In this document: piece after piece, positions 27,194 through 36,261 of the stretch | Layout of the letters: every line of letters starts with the position of its first letter | How positions within the stretch are numbered: position 1 is the first letter of the stretch | Source: Treponema_C sp050320395 | Lineage (GTDB): Bacteria; Spirochaetota; Spirochaetia; Treponematales; Treponemataceae | Direction of reading: 5' to 3' | Assembly (NCBI RefSeq): GCF_050320395.1 | Contig: NZ_CP144459.1 | Location: 1,736,001 to 1,800,000, forward strand | Length of the DNA stretch: 64,000 bases | Notes under the pieces: model-generated | Database searches by the model: none | Seen by the model: the letters and a program-made list of their open reading frames with translations, nothing else | Told to the model about the DNA's origin: nothing | Program-made: the position numbers and the translations under genes

Positions 27194-27919
27194 ATGATTG
27201 AATATTCGTTTCTATGGTGCTGTGCGCCCTTTTTTGCCGCTGCAGCCTTTCACCTGATATCCTGCCTTGCGGGTAAAGAACGGTATGCCGACCTTTCAAA
27301 AGTTATCCTTATGCCCCTTCTTATAGCGGGTATCGCCGCCTTTTACATTATCCGTTTTAAAGCGGGACAGCCGGCGGAAGGTTCAATCATTCCGGTTATA
27401 CTTGTCTGTACGGCTTTGGCGGCCGGAAATGCGGGCGATATTTTTTTATTGGGAGATGTTAAACCCTCGACAATGATAAAGGGCTTGTGTGCTTTTTTAG
27501 CCGGACACTTTCTTTACATTGCGGTACTGTCGATTTTTGTTCCCTTCCGTGCCCCCTCTTTTTTATTCATCCTGATTGCCGTAGTCTTGTACTCAGCGGC
27601 TTTATACCTGAGCTGGCTGGCGGTCAAAAAACCCCGCGGCCTCATAGGAGCCGGAGTGCTGTTGTACGGGGGCATACTGGCGGCATTCAGTATCCTCGTG
27701 TTACTGCGCATTGCCGGTTTTACATATGCTCAAGATGCTCAACACCTTATCGTCCCCCTCGTTAAACTGTATACGGGAACCCTTTTGTTTCTTGTATCGG
27801 ACAGCGTTTTATCGCACACTATTTTTATAAAACCCTTTTTTCAATCGCGCTTTGTAGTAATGTCTACATATATAGGCGCACAGTTTTGTATTGCATGGGG
27901 CTTTTGCTCTTTATTCTAA
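27194..27919 (+). CDS. YhhN/TMEM86 family membrane protein (lysoplasmalogenase-like)
   Basis: 241 residues with about eight hydrophobic helices and the family signature GNAGDIFLLGDV (residues about 77-88). Mammalian members hydrolyse the vinyl-ether bond of lysoplasmalogens; plasmalogen-containing membranes occur in treponemes, so a lipid role is plausible. No ribosome site precedes the ATG. The next gene follows after 18 bases with its own GGAGG, so the two are probably co-transcribed. Confidence 0.82.
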   Translation: MIEYSFLWCCAPFFAAAAFHLISCLAGKERYADLSKVILMPLLIAGIAAFYIIRFKAGQPAEGSIIPVILVCTALAAGNAGDIFLLGDVKPSTMIKGLCAFLAGHFLYIAVLSIFVPFRAPSFLFILIAVVLYSAALYLSWLAVKKPRGLIGAGVLLYGGILAAFSILVLLRIAGFTYAQDAQHLIVPLVKLYTGTLLFLVSDSVLSHTIFIKPFFQSRFVVMSTYIGAQFCIAWGFCSLF

Positions 27920-27937
27920 TATATTACGGAGGTTATT

Positions 27938-29704
27938 GTGACAACGGAAGAAATTAAAAAACGGGCCGAGGCCTATATTCGCGAAGAAAAGGATGCCGAT
28001 TTCCGTACGGAAGTTGAAGAATTGCTGAAAAAAGGCGATATGGCCGAACTGACCGAACGCTTTTATCAAAATCTTGAATTCGGAACGGGAGGCTTACGCG
28101 GTATTATCGGAGGCGGCACAAACCGCATGAACACCCTGATGATTCATAAAGCTACCCAGGGCCTTGCCAATTACTGTATCAAAGCTATGAGCGAAAAAGC
28201 CGCCAAGGGAGAACTTAAAGCCGCAATCGCCTACGATTCTCGCCGTTATTCGGACGTTTTTGCCGAAGCCGCCGCCTGTATATTCGCCGCAAACGGCTTT
28301 ACCGTCTATTTGTTTACCGGTCTTCGCCCCACTCCGGAACTTTCATACATCGTGCGCGAATACGGCTGTACAACGGGCGTTGTCGTAACCGCATCGCACA
28401 ACCCGCCCCAATACAACGGCTACAAGGCGTATTGGGCGGACGGAGCTCAGGTAACGCCTCCGCACGACAAGGGCATTATCGACGAAGTAAACAAGGTAGA
28501 GTCGGTACGCATGATTTCAAAAGACGAAGCCGTTAAACAGGGAAAGATAATCCTTGTGGACAACGAAGTCGATGAAAAATACTGGACTATGTGTAAAAAT
28601 CAACTATTCCGCCCCGCCCTGATTAAAGAAAAAGCAAAGGAAGTTCGGGTTGTCTACACGCCCCTTCACGGAACGGGCGCCATGCACGTTGAAAAGGTTT
28701 TGGGCGATTTGGGCTTAACGGTCATCACCGTTCCCGAACAGCGCAGCCCCGACGGAAACTTTCCGACAGTCGAAAAGCCCAATCCCGAAGAAGCGCCCGC
28801 CCTTAAGATGGCGATTGACTTGGCAAAAAAAGAAAAAGCCGACGCGGTTATGGCAACCGACCCCGATTCCGACCGCTTCGGAAGCGCCGTTCCCGACTCG
28901 AAGGGAAATTGGACTTTGATAAGCGGCAACCAAATGGGTGTTTTATTTGCCGACTACATAATCTTATCGCGCAAAGAATTGAACAAAATGCCGCAAAACC
29001 CCTCAATCATCCGCTCAATCGTTACCTCTCCGATGGTCGATTATATCGCCAAAGCAAACGGCGTTCATGTAGACGAATGCTTAACCGGTTTTAAGTGGAT
29101 CGCCTCGGTTATGAACGGATACGACGAAAAGAAAAACCGTAATTACATCTTCGGCTTTGAAGAAAGCTACGGCTACAACGTTGAAACGGAAGTCCGCGAT
29201 AAAGACGGGGTTTCCGCCTCTGCAATGTATGCGGAGATGACCCTCTATTGGAGCTCGCAAGGGAAAAGCCTTTTAGAGAGATTGGAGGAATTATACAAAA
29301 CACACGGCTATTTTGAAGACCGCTCGATATCAAAAAACTTTTTAGGCGCTTCAGGCGGTGAAACCATGAAAAAAATCATGGCAAAACTGCGCGCCGAAGG
29401 CTTAAAAACGCTCGGCGGAAAAAAGGTGGTTAAAATTCGCGATATCGGAGACGGAGTTGCATACAATCCGGAAAACCCGGGTACACGCGAAAAACTGGAC
29501 TTACCCTCAAGCAATGTATTGCAATTTTTCCTTGAAGACGGAACGATTGTAAGCGCGCGGCCGAGCGGAACCGAACCGAAAATCAAATTCTATATAAATG
29601 CCGTTATATTGAACGCTCCTTCTTTGGACGAAGCAAAAAAAACCGCGGAAAAGCTGTGTTCGGCCATAGAAAAAGAAATTCAGGCAGTGTTGGATGCGGC
29701 ATAA
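27938..29704 (+). CDS. Phosphohexomutase (phosphoglucomutase/phosphomannomutase family)
   Basis: 588 residues starting at a GTG with GGAGG nine bases upstream. Family motifs in order: FGTGGLRGIIGGGTNRMN (N-terminal), VVVTASHNPPQYNGYK with the phosphoserine, MATDPDSDRFG (metal-binding loop), FGFEESYGY (sugar specificity) and RPSGTEPKIKFY (phosphate-binding loop). The length and the GFEESYGY motif match the long bacterial PgcA/PGM2 class, which interconverts glucose-1-phosphate and glucose-6-phosphate or the pentose equivalents. It overlaps the next gene by 11 bases. Confidence 0.94.
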   Translation: MTTEEIKKRAEAYIREEKDADFRTEVEELLKKGDMAELTERFYQNLEFGTGGLRGIIGGGTNRMNTLMIHKATQGLANYCIKAMSEKAAKGELKAAIAYDSRRYSDVFAEAAACIFAANGFTVYLFTGLRPTPELSYIVREYGCTTGVVVTASHNPPQYNGYKAYWADGAQVTPPHDKGIIDEVNKVESVRMISKDEAVKQGKIILVDNEVDEKYWTMCKNQLFRPALIKEKAKEVRVVYTPLHGTGAMHVEKVLGDLGLTVITVPEQRSPDGNFPTVEKPNPEEAPALKMAIDLAKKEKADAVMATDPDSDRFGSAVPDSKGNWTLISGNQMGVLFADYIILSRKELNKMPQNPSIIRSIVTSPMVDYIAKANGVHVDECLTGFKWIASVMNGYDEKKNRNYIFGFEESYGYNVETEVRDKDGVSASAMYAEMTLYWSSQGKSLLERLEELYKTHGYFEDRSISKNFLGASGGETMKKIMAKLRAEGLKTLGGKKVVKIRDIGDGVAYNPENPGTREKLDLPSSNVLQFFLEDGTIVSARPSGTEPKIKFYINAVILNAPSLDEAKKTAEKLCSAIEKEIQAVLDAA

Positions 29705-30287
29705 AATAAAACCTGCCGACCTCGTGAAAATGTTTGAATCGGGGGCGGTGTTTACCGCCTTCGATACCGAAACGACCGGCTTGCATCCGTCAAGCGACCG
29801 CGTTATAGAAATAGGCGCGGTTAAATTCGATAAAAACGGCCTTCGGGACACGTTCAATATTTTGATAAATCCCGAGCGGGCTATGCCTGCGGGGTCGTTT
29901 AAAGTACACGGCATAGATGATGAGATGCTTAAAACCGCCCCCCTTTTTGCGGATGCCGCAGGCGGTTTTTTGAGCTTCATTGAAGGAACGCGCCTTGCAG
30001 CCCATAATGCGGGCTTTGATGTGGATTTTGTAAATACCGAACTTGCCCGCGCAGGCTTGAAACTTATAGGAGAGCCCTTTATACCCGCAGCCGATACGGT
30101 CTACCTTGCACGAAAACTGTTTCCTCAGCTTGAAAAGCACAATTTGCAGTTTTTAGCCCAAAGCTTTTCGATTCCCGCAGGACAGGCTCACCGCGCATTG
30201 GACGACGCCCTTGTGTGCCGCGAAGTATTTTTGCGCTGTATCGCCGAATACCGCACAAAACATCCCGCGGAAAATATGTTGTTTTAA
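29694..30287 (+). CDS. DnaQ-like 3'-5' exonuclease (DNA polymerase III epsilon type)
   Basis: 197 residues with the three exonuclease motifs: ExoI FTAFDTETTGLHP, ExoII LAAHNAGFDVDFV and ExoIIIe AHRALDDALV, which supply the four metal-binding carboxylates and the histidine. It could be the proofreading subunit of the replicase or a stand-alone exonuclease. No polymerase fusion or helicase domain is present. It starts inside the end of the phosphohexomutase gene, so translation is coupled. Confidence 0.9.
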   Translation: MRHKIKPADLVKMFESGAVFTAFDTETTGLHPSSDRVIEIGAVKFDKNGLRDTFNILINPERAMPAGSFKVHGIDDEMLKTAPLFADAAGGFLSFIEGTRLAAHNAGFDVDFVNTELARAGLKLIGEPFIPAADTVYLARKLFPQLEKHNLQFLAQSFSIPAGQAHRALDDALVCREVFLRCIAEYRTKHPAENMLF

Positions 30288-30300
30288 TTAAAACAATCCC

Positions 30301-31218
30301 CTATCCCCGCGGGGCCTTGGCGGGGTCTATGGGGGTTCCGTTTTTAAAGACCATCAAATTGATGAGGTTTTTGCCCGATATGGGGTCGCTTCCGATAACG
30401 CCGAGCTGCTGGCCGTAATTGACCTGCTGTCCCTTTGCAACCGAAAGGGTATCGAGGCCGGTATATACGTAGATAAGGCCGTTCGGCGCCTGTACAAAAA
30501 CCACTTGACCGAAGCCGCGGTATACCCCGCTGAACATAACGGTACCGGAGCGGATTGCGGTAACATGCTCGTTTTTTCCGCCGGTTAAGGCAACGCCCGA
30601 AATTTTACCGGAAACATAGAGAACTTCACTTGCCTTTACGGGCCATACCAGATTCGCATCCCCCGTTTTTTTTGTGTAAGAGCGCAATCCCTTGTCCGAA
30701 TCGATGAGGGCAGGAGGTGCGGAAACGGAAGCGTTTGATCCGGAAGCTGCATTTGCAAGGGCCGCTTCCGTTGAAGCGGATGAAGAGGAAGAACCGGAGA
30801 CTGCAGGATATACAGCGCCTTGAGCGAGGCTGCCGGTTTTTGACGGCACCTTTAATTTTTGAGAAGTTTTTAACACCGAGTTTGATGAAAGGCCGTTTAT
30901 TTCGCGCAGTTCTTCGATACTTATATCATAGCGCCGGGCAATACCGTAAAGGGTATCGCCGGCTTCGACCGTATAGCTTTCATAGGTTATTTGACGCGGT
31001 ACTTTTTTTGCGGGAATAGTCAGTTTTTGTCCGGCATATAAATCGTTTGCGTTCATGGCATTGGCGGTTTTGATTTCATCAACCGTCACACCGTATTTTT
31101 TTGCAAGCGAATACAGGGTATCTCCCTTGACAACGGTATGCCGTATATTTTCGCCGTATAAAGCGGCGGTACACATACATAAAACAATAGCTATGCGGGT
31201 AAAAACTCTCATATCCAT
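30301..31218 (-). CDS. LysM protein with degenerate M23 (LytM) domain
   Basis: 305 residues: signal peptide (MRVFTRIAIVLCMCTAALYG), a LysM domain at about 27-71 (HTVVKGDTLYSLAKKYGV), a second at about 77-122 (YTVEAGDTLYGIARRYDI), a Ser/Ala linker and a C-terminal M23-like domain. In active M23 endopeptidases the zinc ligands sit in HxxxD and HxH; here the matching places read GKNEHVTAIRSG, YVYTGLD and LINLMVFKNGTPIDP, so the zinc ligands are lost. It should bind peptidoglycan and may activate an amidase as EnvC and NlpD do. The ribosome site is weak for both candidate ATGs (31218, 31212). Confidence 0.88.
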   Translation of the reverse strand: MDMRVFTRIAIVLCMCTAALYGENIRHTVVKGDTLYSLAKKYGVTVDEIKTANAMNANDLYAGQKLTIPAKKVPRQITYESYTVEAGDTLYGIARRYDISIEELREINGLSSNSVLKTSQKLKVPSKTGSLAQGAVYPAVSGSSSSSASTEAALANAASGSNASVSAPPALIDSDKGLRSYTKKTGDANLVWPVKASEVLYVSGKISGVALTGGKNEHVTAIRSGTVMFSGVYRGFGQVVFVQAPNGLIYVYTGLDTLSVAKGQQVNYGQQLGVIGSDPISGKNLINLMVFKNGTPIDPAKAPRG

Positions 31219-31244
31219 ATATTCGGCATTTTTAAAACGGATAT

Positions 31245-32471
31245 TTACAGAAAAAAGGAGAAAAAAGAAGCGGGTTCAAAACCGTTGATGATTTTTCCTT
31301 TAGGATACAAGTCCAAAAGGTTTTTTCTGCCGTTTTCCAACTGCATCGAAGTGATACCGTAACGTATTGAACTGTCGGCTTCCACAAAGGCGGCTATATG
31401 ATCGGCAATGCGTACCAAACGCCCGTCAACCGGTGAAAACCTGTCTTCATTATAGAGAGTGTTTAAGTCTTCAAACGAAACCTCACGAGATTCTCCGTCA
31501 ACAAGCACTCTGTTTTCAAACTCATCACCGGTAAAATACATAAGCTCATCCGCATAAATATCTTCCATAAGCGGCTTTAATTCATTTTCGACGGTTTCGG
31601 CTTCTATAAGCTTTACAATCGACGGCAGGGTGTCGGTTGCCTGCTTTACCGGCGATATAATGTCGCGCGTTACCGCTTCGGGAAGGTCGTGAAAAAGTCC
31701 TGAAAAAAAATTGTTAAAACGCCGCTTCGGGCAGAGGCTGAAAGAAATGCCCATGTCGGCACAGGATTTTTCGTAGCGCCGAGCCAATAAAAGGGTAACC
31801 AAAGCGACAAAAAAAGAATGCCCGAGAACGGTTGTTTTAGGTACGCGCGGGGTTTGGTTCCATCTCACTTGAAAACGGAGCTGTTCAAGTACCATTAAAA
31901 ACTCATAGGGCCTCTGCTTTGCAACCAAAAGCTGCAAGCCTTCCAAATCCAAAAAAGAACGTATATCCGCATTTAATTCTTTTTCGATGTTTTTTAAACG
32001 GTATCTTTCGTTTACGCCGGCAATCATTTCGAATTCGCGCAATGCCGAAAATTTATGCGCCGCGTTAAAAATACGCGCACTTATATGAGTTTCTTTTTCA
32101 CTTTCGGTTAAATAGGCATAAAAACGATTATATAATTCATCGTCTTTTATTATATCCTTATATTGAGAAGCAACCCATTCATTTAAGCGCCGATACTCGT
32201 CGGGATATTCGGTGCGTATGCGGCGCTGCAGGGGTGATTTGATGTCGCATAAAGCTATTTTTCTGAAAAGCTCGAATAAGGAGGCGTAAATCATCCAATC
32301 CCAATCGACGGCGTGCCCCTTTTCTTCTTCGAATTTACCGATAATATAGGCCAGCACCATTTTTTCGGCACTTTTATCCATTTCGATCAATTCAAAGGGG
32401 CGCACCAAATCGGTCCAGCGCTCTATCGAAAATCCTTCAAACAGCTTTAAAATCAAATCCTTTGTAATCAT
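31245..32471 (-). CDS. HD-domain phosphohydrolase
   Basis: 408 residues. The HD-domain ligands are visible at HSFFVALVTLLLARR (first His) and FSGLFHDLPEAVTRDII (HD pair), with an Asp later in VRIADHIAAFVEAD. The arrangement resembles YfbR-type 5'-nucleotidases and related HD hydrolases, but the N-terminal 190 residues are specific and lack known motifs. It begins three bases after the permease stop of the pnr nucleoside transporter, so it is probably on that transcript. A role in nucleotide metabolism is a reasonable inference from this context only. Confidence 0.82.
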   Translation of the reverse strand: MITKDLILKLFEGFSIERWTDLVRPFELIEMDKSAEKMVLAYIIGKFEEEKGHAVDWDWMIYASLFELFRKIALCDIKSPLQRRIRTEYPDEYRRLNEWVASQYKDIIKDDELYNRFYAYLTESEKETHISARIFNAAHKFSALREFEMIAGVNERYRLKNIEKELNADIRSFLDLEGLQLLVAKQRPYEFLMVLEQLRFQVRWNQTPRVPKTTVLGHSFFVALVTLLLARRYEKSCADMGISFSLCPKRRFNNFFSGLFHDLPEAVTRDIISPVKQATDTLPSIVKLIEAETVENELKPLMEDIYADELMYFTGDEFENRVLVDGESREVSFEDLNTLYNEDRFSPVDGRLVRIADHIAAFVEADSSIRYGITSMQLENGRKNLLDLYPKGKIINGFEPASFFSFFL

Positions 32472-32474
32472 TTT

Positions 32475-33380
32475 CTAACTTGACCCCTGCTCGTAGGGTT
32501 TACCGTCCGCGGCGGGCGCGTAGTTTTTACCGCTGAATACCACAAGGGCAAGCAGGGTAATTACATAGGGCAGTAAACTGAAAAATTCGGACGGAAAGAG
32601 GGTCCTCAATGCCGGAATATTTACAACGTAAATCGCAAAGGCAACTGCAGAGCCGAACAGCAAAGAAGAGCCGGTAATACCTGCGGGCCGCCATCGCCCG
32701 AAAGAAACGGCGGCAAGAGCTATAAAACCTGCACCGTTTATCGTTGTTGACGTATATTGAATGGTTTGCGTTAAAACAAGACAGCCTCCGGCCAAACCCG
32801 CCAAAAAACCGGATGCCAAAACGGCAATATAACGCATACGGCGTACATTGATACCGACCGAAGCGGCCGCATGGGGATGTTCTCCGCATGCGCGTAAGTG
32901 TAAACCGAAGGGCAGCTTATATAAAATAAACCACACGATAAGAATCACGGTAAGGGCGACCAGGGCGGTCGGATAGATACCTCCCCAGCCGGGAAGCATA
33001 CCCATTTTATAGGGACGGGTGCGGTCGGCATTAAACAAAATCTGCGAAAAGAAAATCGTCAAACCGCTTGCAAGCAGATTTATACCCGTACCCGAAATAG
33101 TTTGGTCCGCATTAAGAGAAACCGCCGCATAGGCGTGAATAAGCGACATAAGGGTTCCCATACAGGCGCCTAAAAACAGCGCAAGCCAAACGGAACCGGG
33201 AAAGTTTGACTCCAAAAGCACGTGAGATGCCGCCGCGGTAAAGGCGCCGATCCCCATAAGACCTTCGAGGGCTATATTTACAACACCGGAACGCTCGCAA
33301 ATCATACCGCCTGCAGCCGTAATTAAAATCGGAGATACAATCATCAATATTGAAGGAAGAAGTCCGCGTATAATGTCCAT
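32475..33380 (-). CDS. Nucleoside ABC transporter permease (PnrE-like)
   Basis: 301 residues, about eight membrane helices, of the branched-chain/ribose-type permease family. Typical segments: AAGGMICERSGVVNIALEGL near the start and LRACGEHPHAAASVGINV with the conserved Gly-rich cytoplasmic loop. It pairs with the second permease gene upstream, which it meets at one base (33380). Together with PnrA and the double ATPase it imports purine nucleosides in treponemes. Confidence 0.9.
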   Translation of the reverse strand: MDIIRGLLPSILMIVSPILITAAGGMICERSGVVNIALEGLMGIGAFTAAASHVLLESNFPGSVWLALFLGACMGTLMSLIHAYAAVSLNADQTISGTGINLLASGLTIFFSQILFNADRTRPYKMGMLPGWGGIYPTALVALTVILIVWFILYKLPFGLHLRACGEHPHAAASVGINVRRMRYIAVLASGFLAGLAGGCLVLTQTIQYTSTTINGAGFIALAAVSFGRWRPAGITGSSLLFGSAVAFAIYVVNIPALRTLFPSEFFSLLPYVITLLALVVFSGKNYAPAADGKPYEQGSS

Positions 33381-34585
33381 TATTTATCCTCCTTGGGGGC
33401 TTCGGTATGTGCCGCCCCGGCAGTATCGGCACCGACGCCGGAGGCGGATTTTTGTACGGTTTTTCCAAGGTCTTTTTTTAAGCGCCACTGTAAATAGATT
33501 TTTAAGCCTGCGCGCAATGCGATAAAGACTACGATTAAGCCTTGAATGATAAAGGTAATTTCTTTAGGGATTCCGTTATCCTGCATAATACCCTGGGCAC
33601 GCGCAAGCATACCGAATAAAAGACCTGCAAGCAGGGTTCCGCCTGCGGTATTATTTCCGACAAGGGCAACCGCGATACCCGTAAATCCGTATCCTTCCAG
33701 TACAACGGGAACGCGCCCGAAATTAAAAGAACCGAGGGCGACAACGCCTCCTGCAAGACCTGCAAAAGCCCCGGAAATCGCCATCGACAGCACAATGCTC
33801 TTAACAACCGGAATTCCGGCATAACGGGCGGCATCCTTATTAAAGCCGGTTGCCCGAAGGCCGAAGCCCAAATTCGTTTTTTCCATTAAAAACCAATACA
33901 CGATAACGGAAATAACGGCAAAGAAAAATCCCAAATTCAATTTTGAACCGTTGGTAAGGGCATCCAAAAAAGCGACACGTATCAAAGCCGTTTTCGGAAA
34001 TGCTACGGTTTGATAGGTGTTTGATCCGGGAATCCCCAAAATAATAATGCGCGATATATATAAGGCTATATAGTTGAGCATAATCGTCGCAACGACTTCC
34101 GACACTTCAAATTTTGCCTTTAAAAAGCCGACGATCCCTCCCCATACCGCACCGAAAAGAATCGCGGCAAGAATAGCGATAAACCAATGCAGAACGGGAA
34201 TTTGCGGAAGATAGATTGCCAAAACGGTTGCAATAGTCAAACCCGATAAATACTGCCCTTCTCCTCCGATATTGAACAAACCGGCACGCGCGGCAAAACC
34301 CATCGTAAGGCCGCATAAAATATAAGGAACCGAAATATTCAGCCATTCGCCGATATAGCGCACTTCCCATTTCATAACACCCTTATTGTTCCAAAAAATA
34401 CCCGTAAGCACTTGGAAAAAGGATTTATACATACCGACGGGATTGCGTCCGACAAGCCGTATAAGCAGGGCGCCGAATAAAAATCCCAAAATAACGACCA
34501 AAACCGAAACGGCGCCGTCGGAATGCAGTAAAAAGTTTACTATGCCGCCCTTATGAGGGGTGTTTTTTAAAACCTGTTGCTTCAT
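33380..34585 (-). CDS. Nucleoside ABC transporter permease (PnrD-like)
   Basis: 401 residues with an N-terminal cytoplasmic stretch then about nine to ten helices. GFAARAGLFNIGGEGQYLSG and FGLRATGFNKDAARYAGIPV match the permease family of Bmp/Nup uptake systems. A C-terminal tail of about 45 residues is charged and Ala/Gly-rich. It overlaps the ATPase gene by four bases (ATGA). Confidence 0.92.
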   Translation of the reverse strand: MKQQVLKNTPHKGGIVNFLLHSDGAVSVLVVILGFLFGALLIRLVGRNPVGMYKSFFQVLTGIFWNNKGVMKWEVRYIGEWLNISVPYILCGLTMGFAARAGLFNIGGEGQYLSGLTIATVLAIYLPQIPVLHWFIAILAAILFGAVWGGIVGFLKAKFEVSEVVATIMLNYIALYISRIIILGIPGSNTYQTVAFPKTALIRVAFLDALTNGSKLNLGFFFAVISVIVYWFLMEKTNLGFGLRATGFNKDAARYAGIPVVKSIVLSMAISGAFAGLAGGVVALGSFNFGRVPVVLEGYGFTGIAVALVGNNTAGGTLLAGLLFGMLARAQGIMQDNGIPKEITFIIQGLIVVFIALRAGLKIYLQWRLKKDLGKTVQKSASGVGADTAGAAHTEAPKEDK

Positions 34586-36126
34586 GCCGGCACCTCTTTT
34601 GTATTTTTATTTTTTGAACCCGCCATCATAACGCCGATTTCCCGCTCGGTAACCTCACCGGCTTTAAAAATACCGGCAATACTGCCCTTGGAAATGGTTG
34701 CGATGCGGTCGCAAAGGTTCATGATTTCATCAAGTTCAAAAGAAACCAATAATATCGCCCTGCCCTTATCCCGCTCGTCTACAATGCGTTTTCTGATATA
34801 CTCGATTGCACCGACATCCAAGCCGCGCGTCGGCTGGGCGACAACGAGAACTTCCGGCGACAATTCGATCTCACGGGCAATAATCAGCTTTTGTTTATTA
34901 CCGCCGGACATGCTGCCTGCAAGGGTTGCAACGCCTTCGGCCGCGCGGACGTCAAAGTCCTTTATAAGAGAAGCCGTTTTGTCGCGGATTGCCTGATAAT
35001 TCAATAAGCCGCCTTTGGAACTGTAGGGCGCCTTATAATAATTTTTTAACACGATATTTTCCGAAACGGTAAAGTCGGATACAAGCCCGTGTTTTTGCCG
35101 GTCTTCGGGAATGTGCCCGATCCCCGCTTCTATACGCTCGCGGATACCGTACTTTGTAATATCCTTTCCGTTAAGCAAAACGGAACCGCTTTCAACCGGA
35201 GTCATACCCGTAATCGCATATATCAATTCGCTTTGACCGTTGCCGTCAACGCCCGCAATACCGACTATTTCTCCCGCATGTACGTCAAGCGACAAATCCT
35301 TTACGGCAAGGCGGCCGCGGCTGTTTTTTACCGAAATATTTTTAAGTTCCAAAACGGCTTTTCCCGGATTGGCCGGAGCCTTATCTATTTGAAATTTAAC
35401 CGCGCGGCCTACCATCATTTCGGCAAGGTCCTGCTCGGTTACATCGGCAACGGTAACCGTTCCGATGAGTTTTCCGCGGCGCAGTACCGTACAGCGCTCG
35501 GCAACCGCTTTTATTTCTTCCAATTTATGGGTAATAATGATGATGGTTTTACCTTCGGCCTTTAGGCGCCGAATAATGTTCATCAATTCATCGATTTCCT
35601 GAGGGGTTAAAACGGCGGTCGGTTCGTCGAAAATAAGGATATCGGCATTGCGGTACAACGTTTTTAAAATTTCAACCCGCTGCTGCATACCTACGGTAAT
35701 ATCTTCGATTTTATCGTCCGGATTTACCATAAGACCGTAACGCTCGGATAATTCCGCAACACGTTTTGCCGCGTTCTTTAAATCGAGCATTCCGAAACGG
35801 CCCACGGGCTCCATACCGAGTACGATATTTTCGGTAACCGTGTAATTGTGTACCAATTTAAAATGCTGGTGTACCATACCGATGCCCAATGCGGTCGCCG
35901 CATTCGGGTCCTTAATTTTTACTTCTTTTCCCCTGATACGGATTACACCGCGGTCGGCTTCGTAGGCTCCGAATAAAACCGACATAAGGGTCGATTTTCC
36001 CGCCCCGTTTTCTCCCAATAGGGCAAGAACTTCGTTTTCACGCACCGAAATCGTTACATCATCGTTTGCGATAATACCGGGAAAGGTTTTTGTGATGCCG
36101 ATCATCTCTATTGCATTGTGTTCCAT
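34582..36126 (-). CDS. Nucleoside ABC transporter ATPase, two-domain (PnrC-like)
   Basis: The start at 36126 (GGCGGAAA upstream) is preferred over an in-frame ATG ten codons earlier. 514 residues hold two ABC domains: first with LLGENGAGKSTLMS, VGMQQRVEILKTL and ILIFDEPTAVLTP; second with GVDGNGQSEL (degenerate Walker A) and MSGGNKQKLIIAREI plus VVAQPTRGLDVG. This layout is that of RbsA/MglA-type ATPases. It energises the two permeases. A stem-loop upstream may reduce its transcription relative to pnrA. Confidence 0.94.
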   Translation of the reverse strand: MEHNAIEMIGITKTFPGIIANDDVTISVRENEVLALLGENGAGKSTLMSVLFGAYEADRGVIRIRGKEVKIKDPNAATALGIGMVHQHFKLVHNYTVTENIVLGMEPVGRFGMLDLKNAAKRVAELSERYGLMVNPDDKIEDITVGMQQRVEILKTLYRNADILIFDEPTAVLTPQEIDELMNIIRRLKAEGKTIIIITHKLEEIKAVAERCTVLRRGKLIGTVTVADVTEQDLAEMMVGRAVKFQIDKAPANPGKAVLELKNISVKNSRGRLAVKDLSLDVHAGEIVGIAGVDGNGQSELIYAITGMTPVESGSVLLNGKDITKYGIRERIEAGIGHIPEDRQKHGLVSDFTVSENIVLKNYYKAPYSSKGGLLNYQAIRDKTASLIKDFDVRAAEGVATLAGSMSGGNKQKLIIAREIELSPEVLVVAQPTRGLDVGAIEYIRKRIVDERDKGRAILLVSFELDEIMNLCDRIATISKGSIAGIFKAGEVTEREIGVMMAGSKNKNTKEVPA

Positions 36127-36145
36127 TTTCCGCCTGCTAAAAACA

Positions 36146-36180
36146 ACCGCAGACAAAGCCCTTAAGCATCCGTCTGCGGT
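36146..36180 (-). terminator. Stem-loop between pnrA and the ATPase gene (partial terminator)
   Basis: ACCGCAGAC (36146-36154) pairs perfectly with GTCTGCGGT (36172-36180). In transcript direction the stem is followed by TTGTTTTT. A leaky terminator here would give more binding protein than membrane components. Confidence 0.6.
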
Positions 36181-36261
36181 ATAAAACTTTTTAATGAGGA
36201 AGACCGGTTAAATTCGCCGAATAAAACAGGTTTCCTAAAGCTGTTTTACAACCGAATTAAA

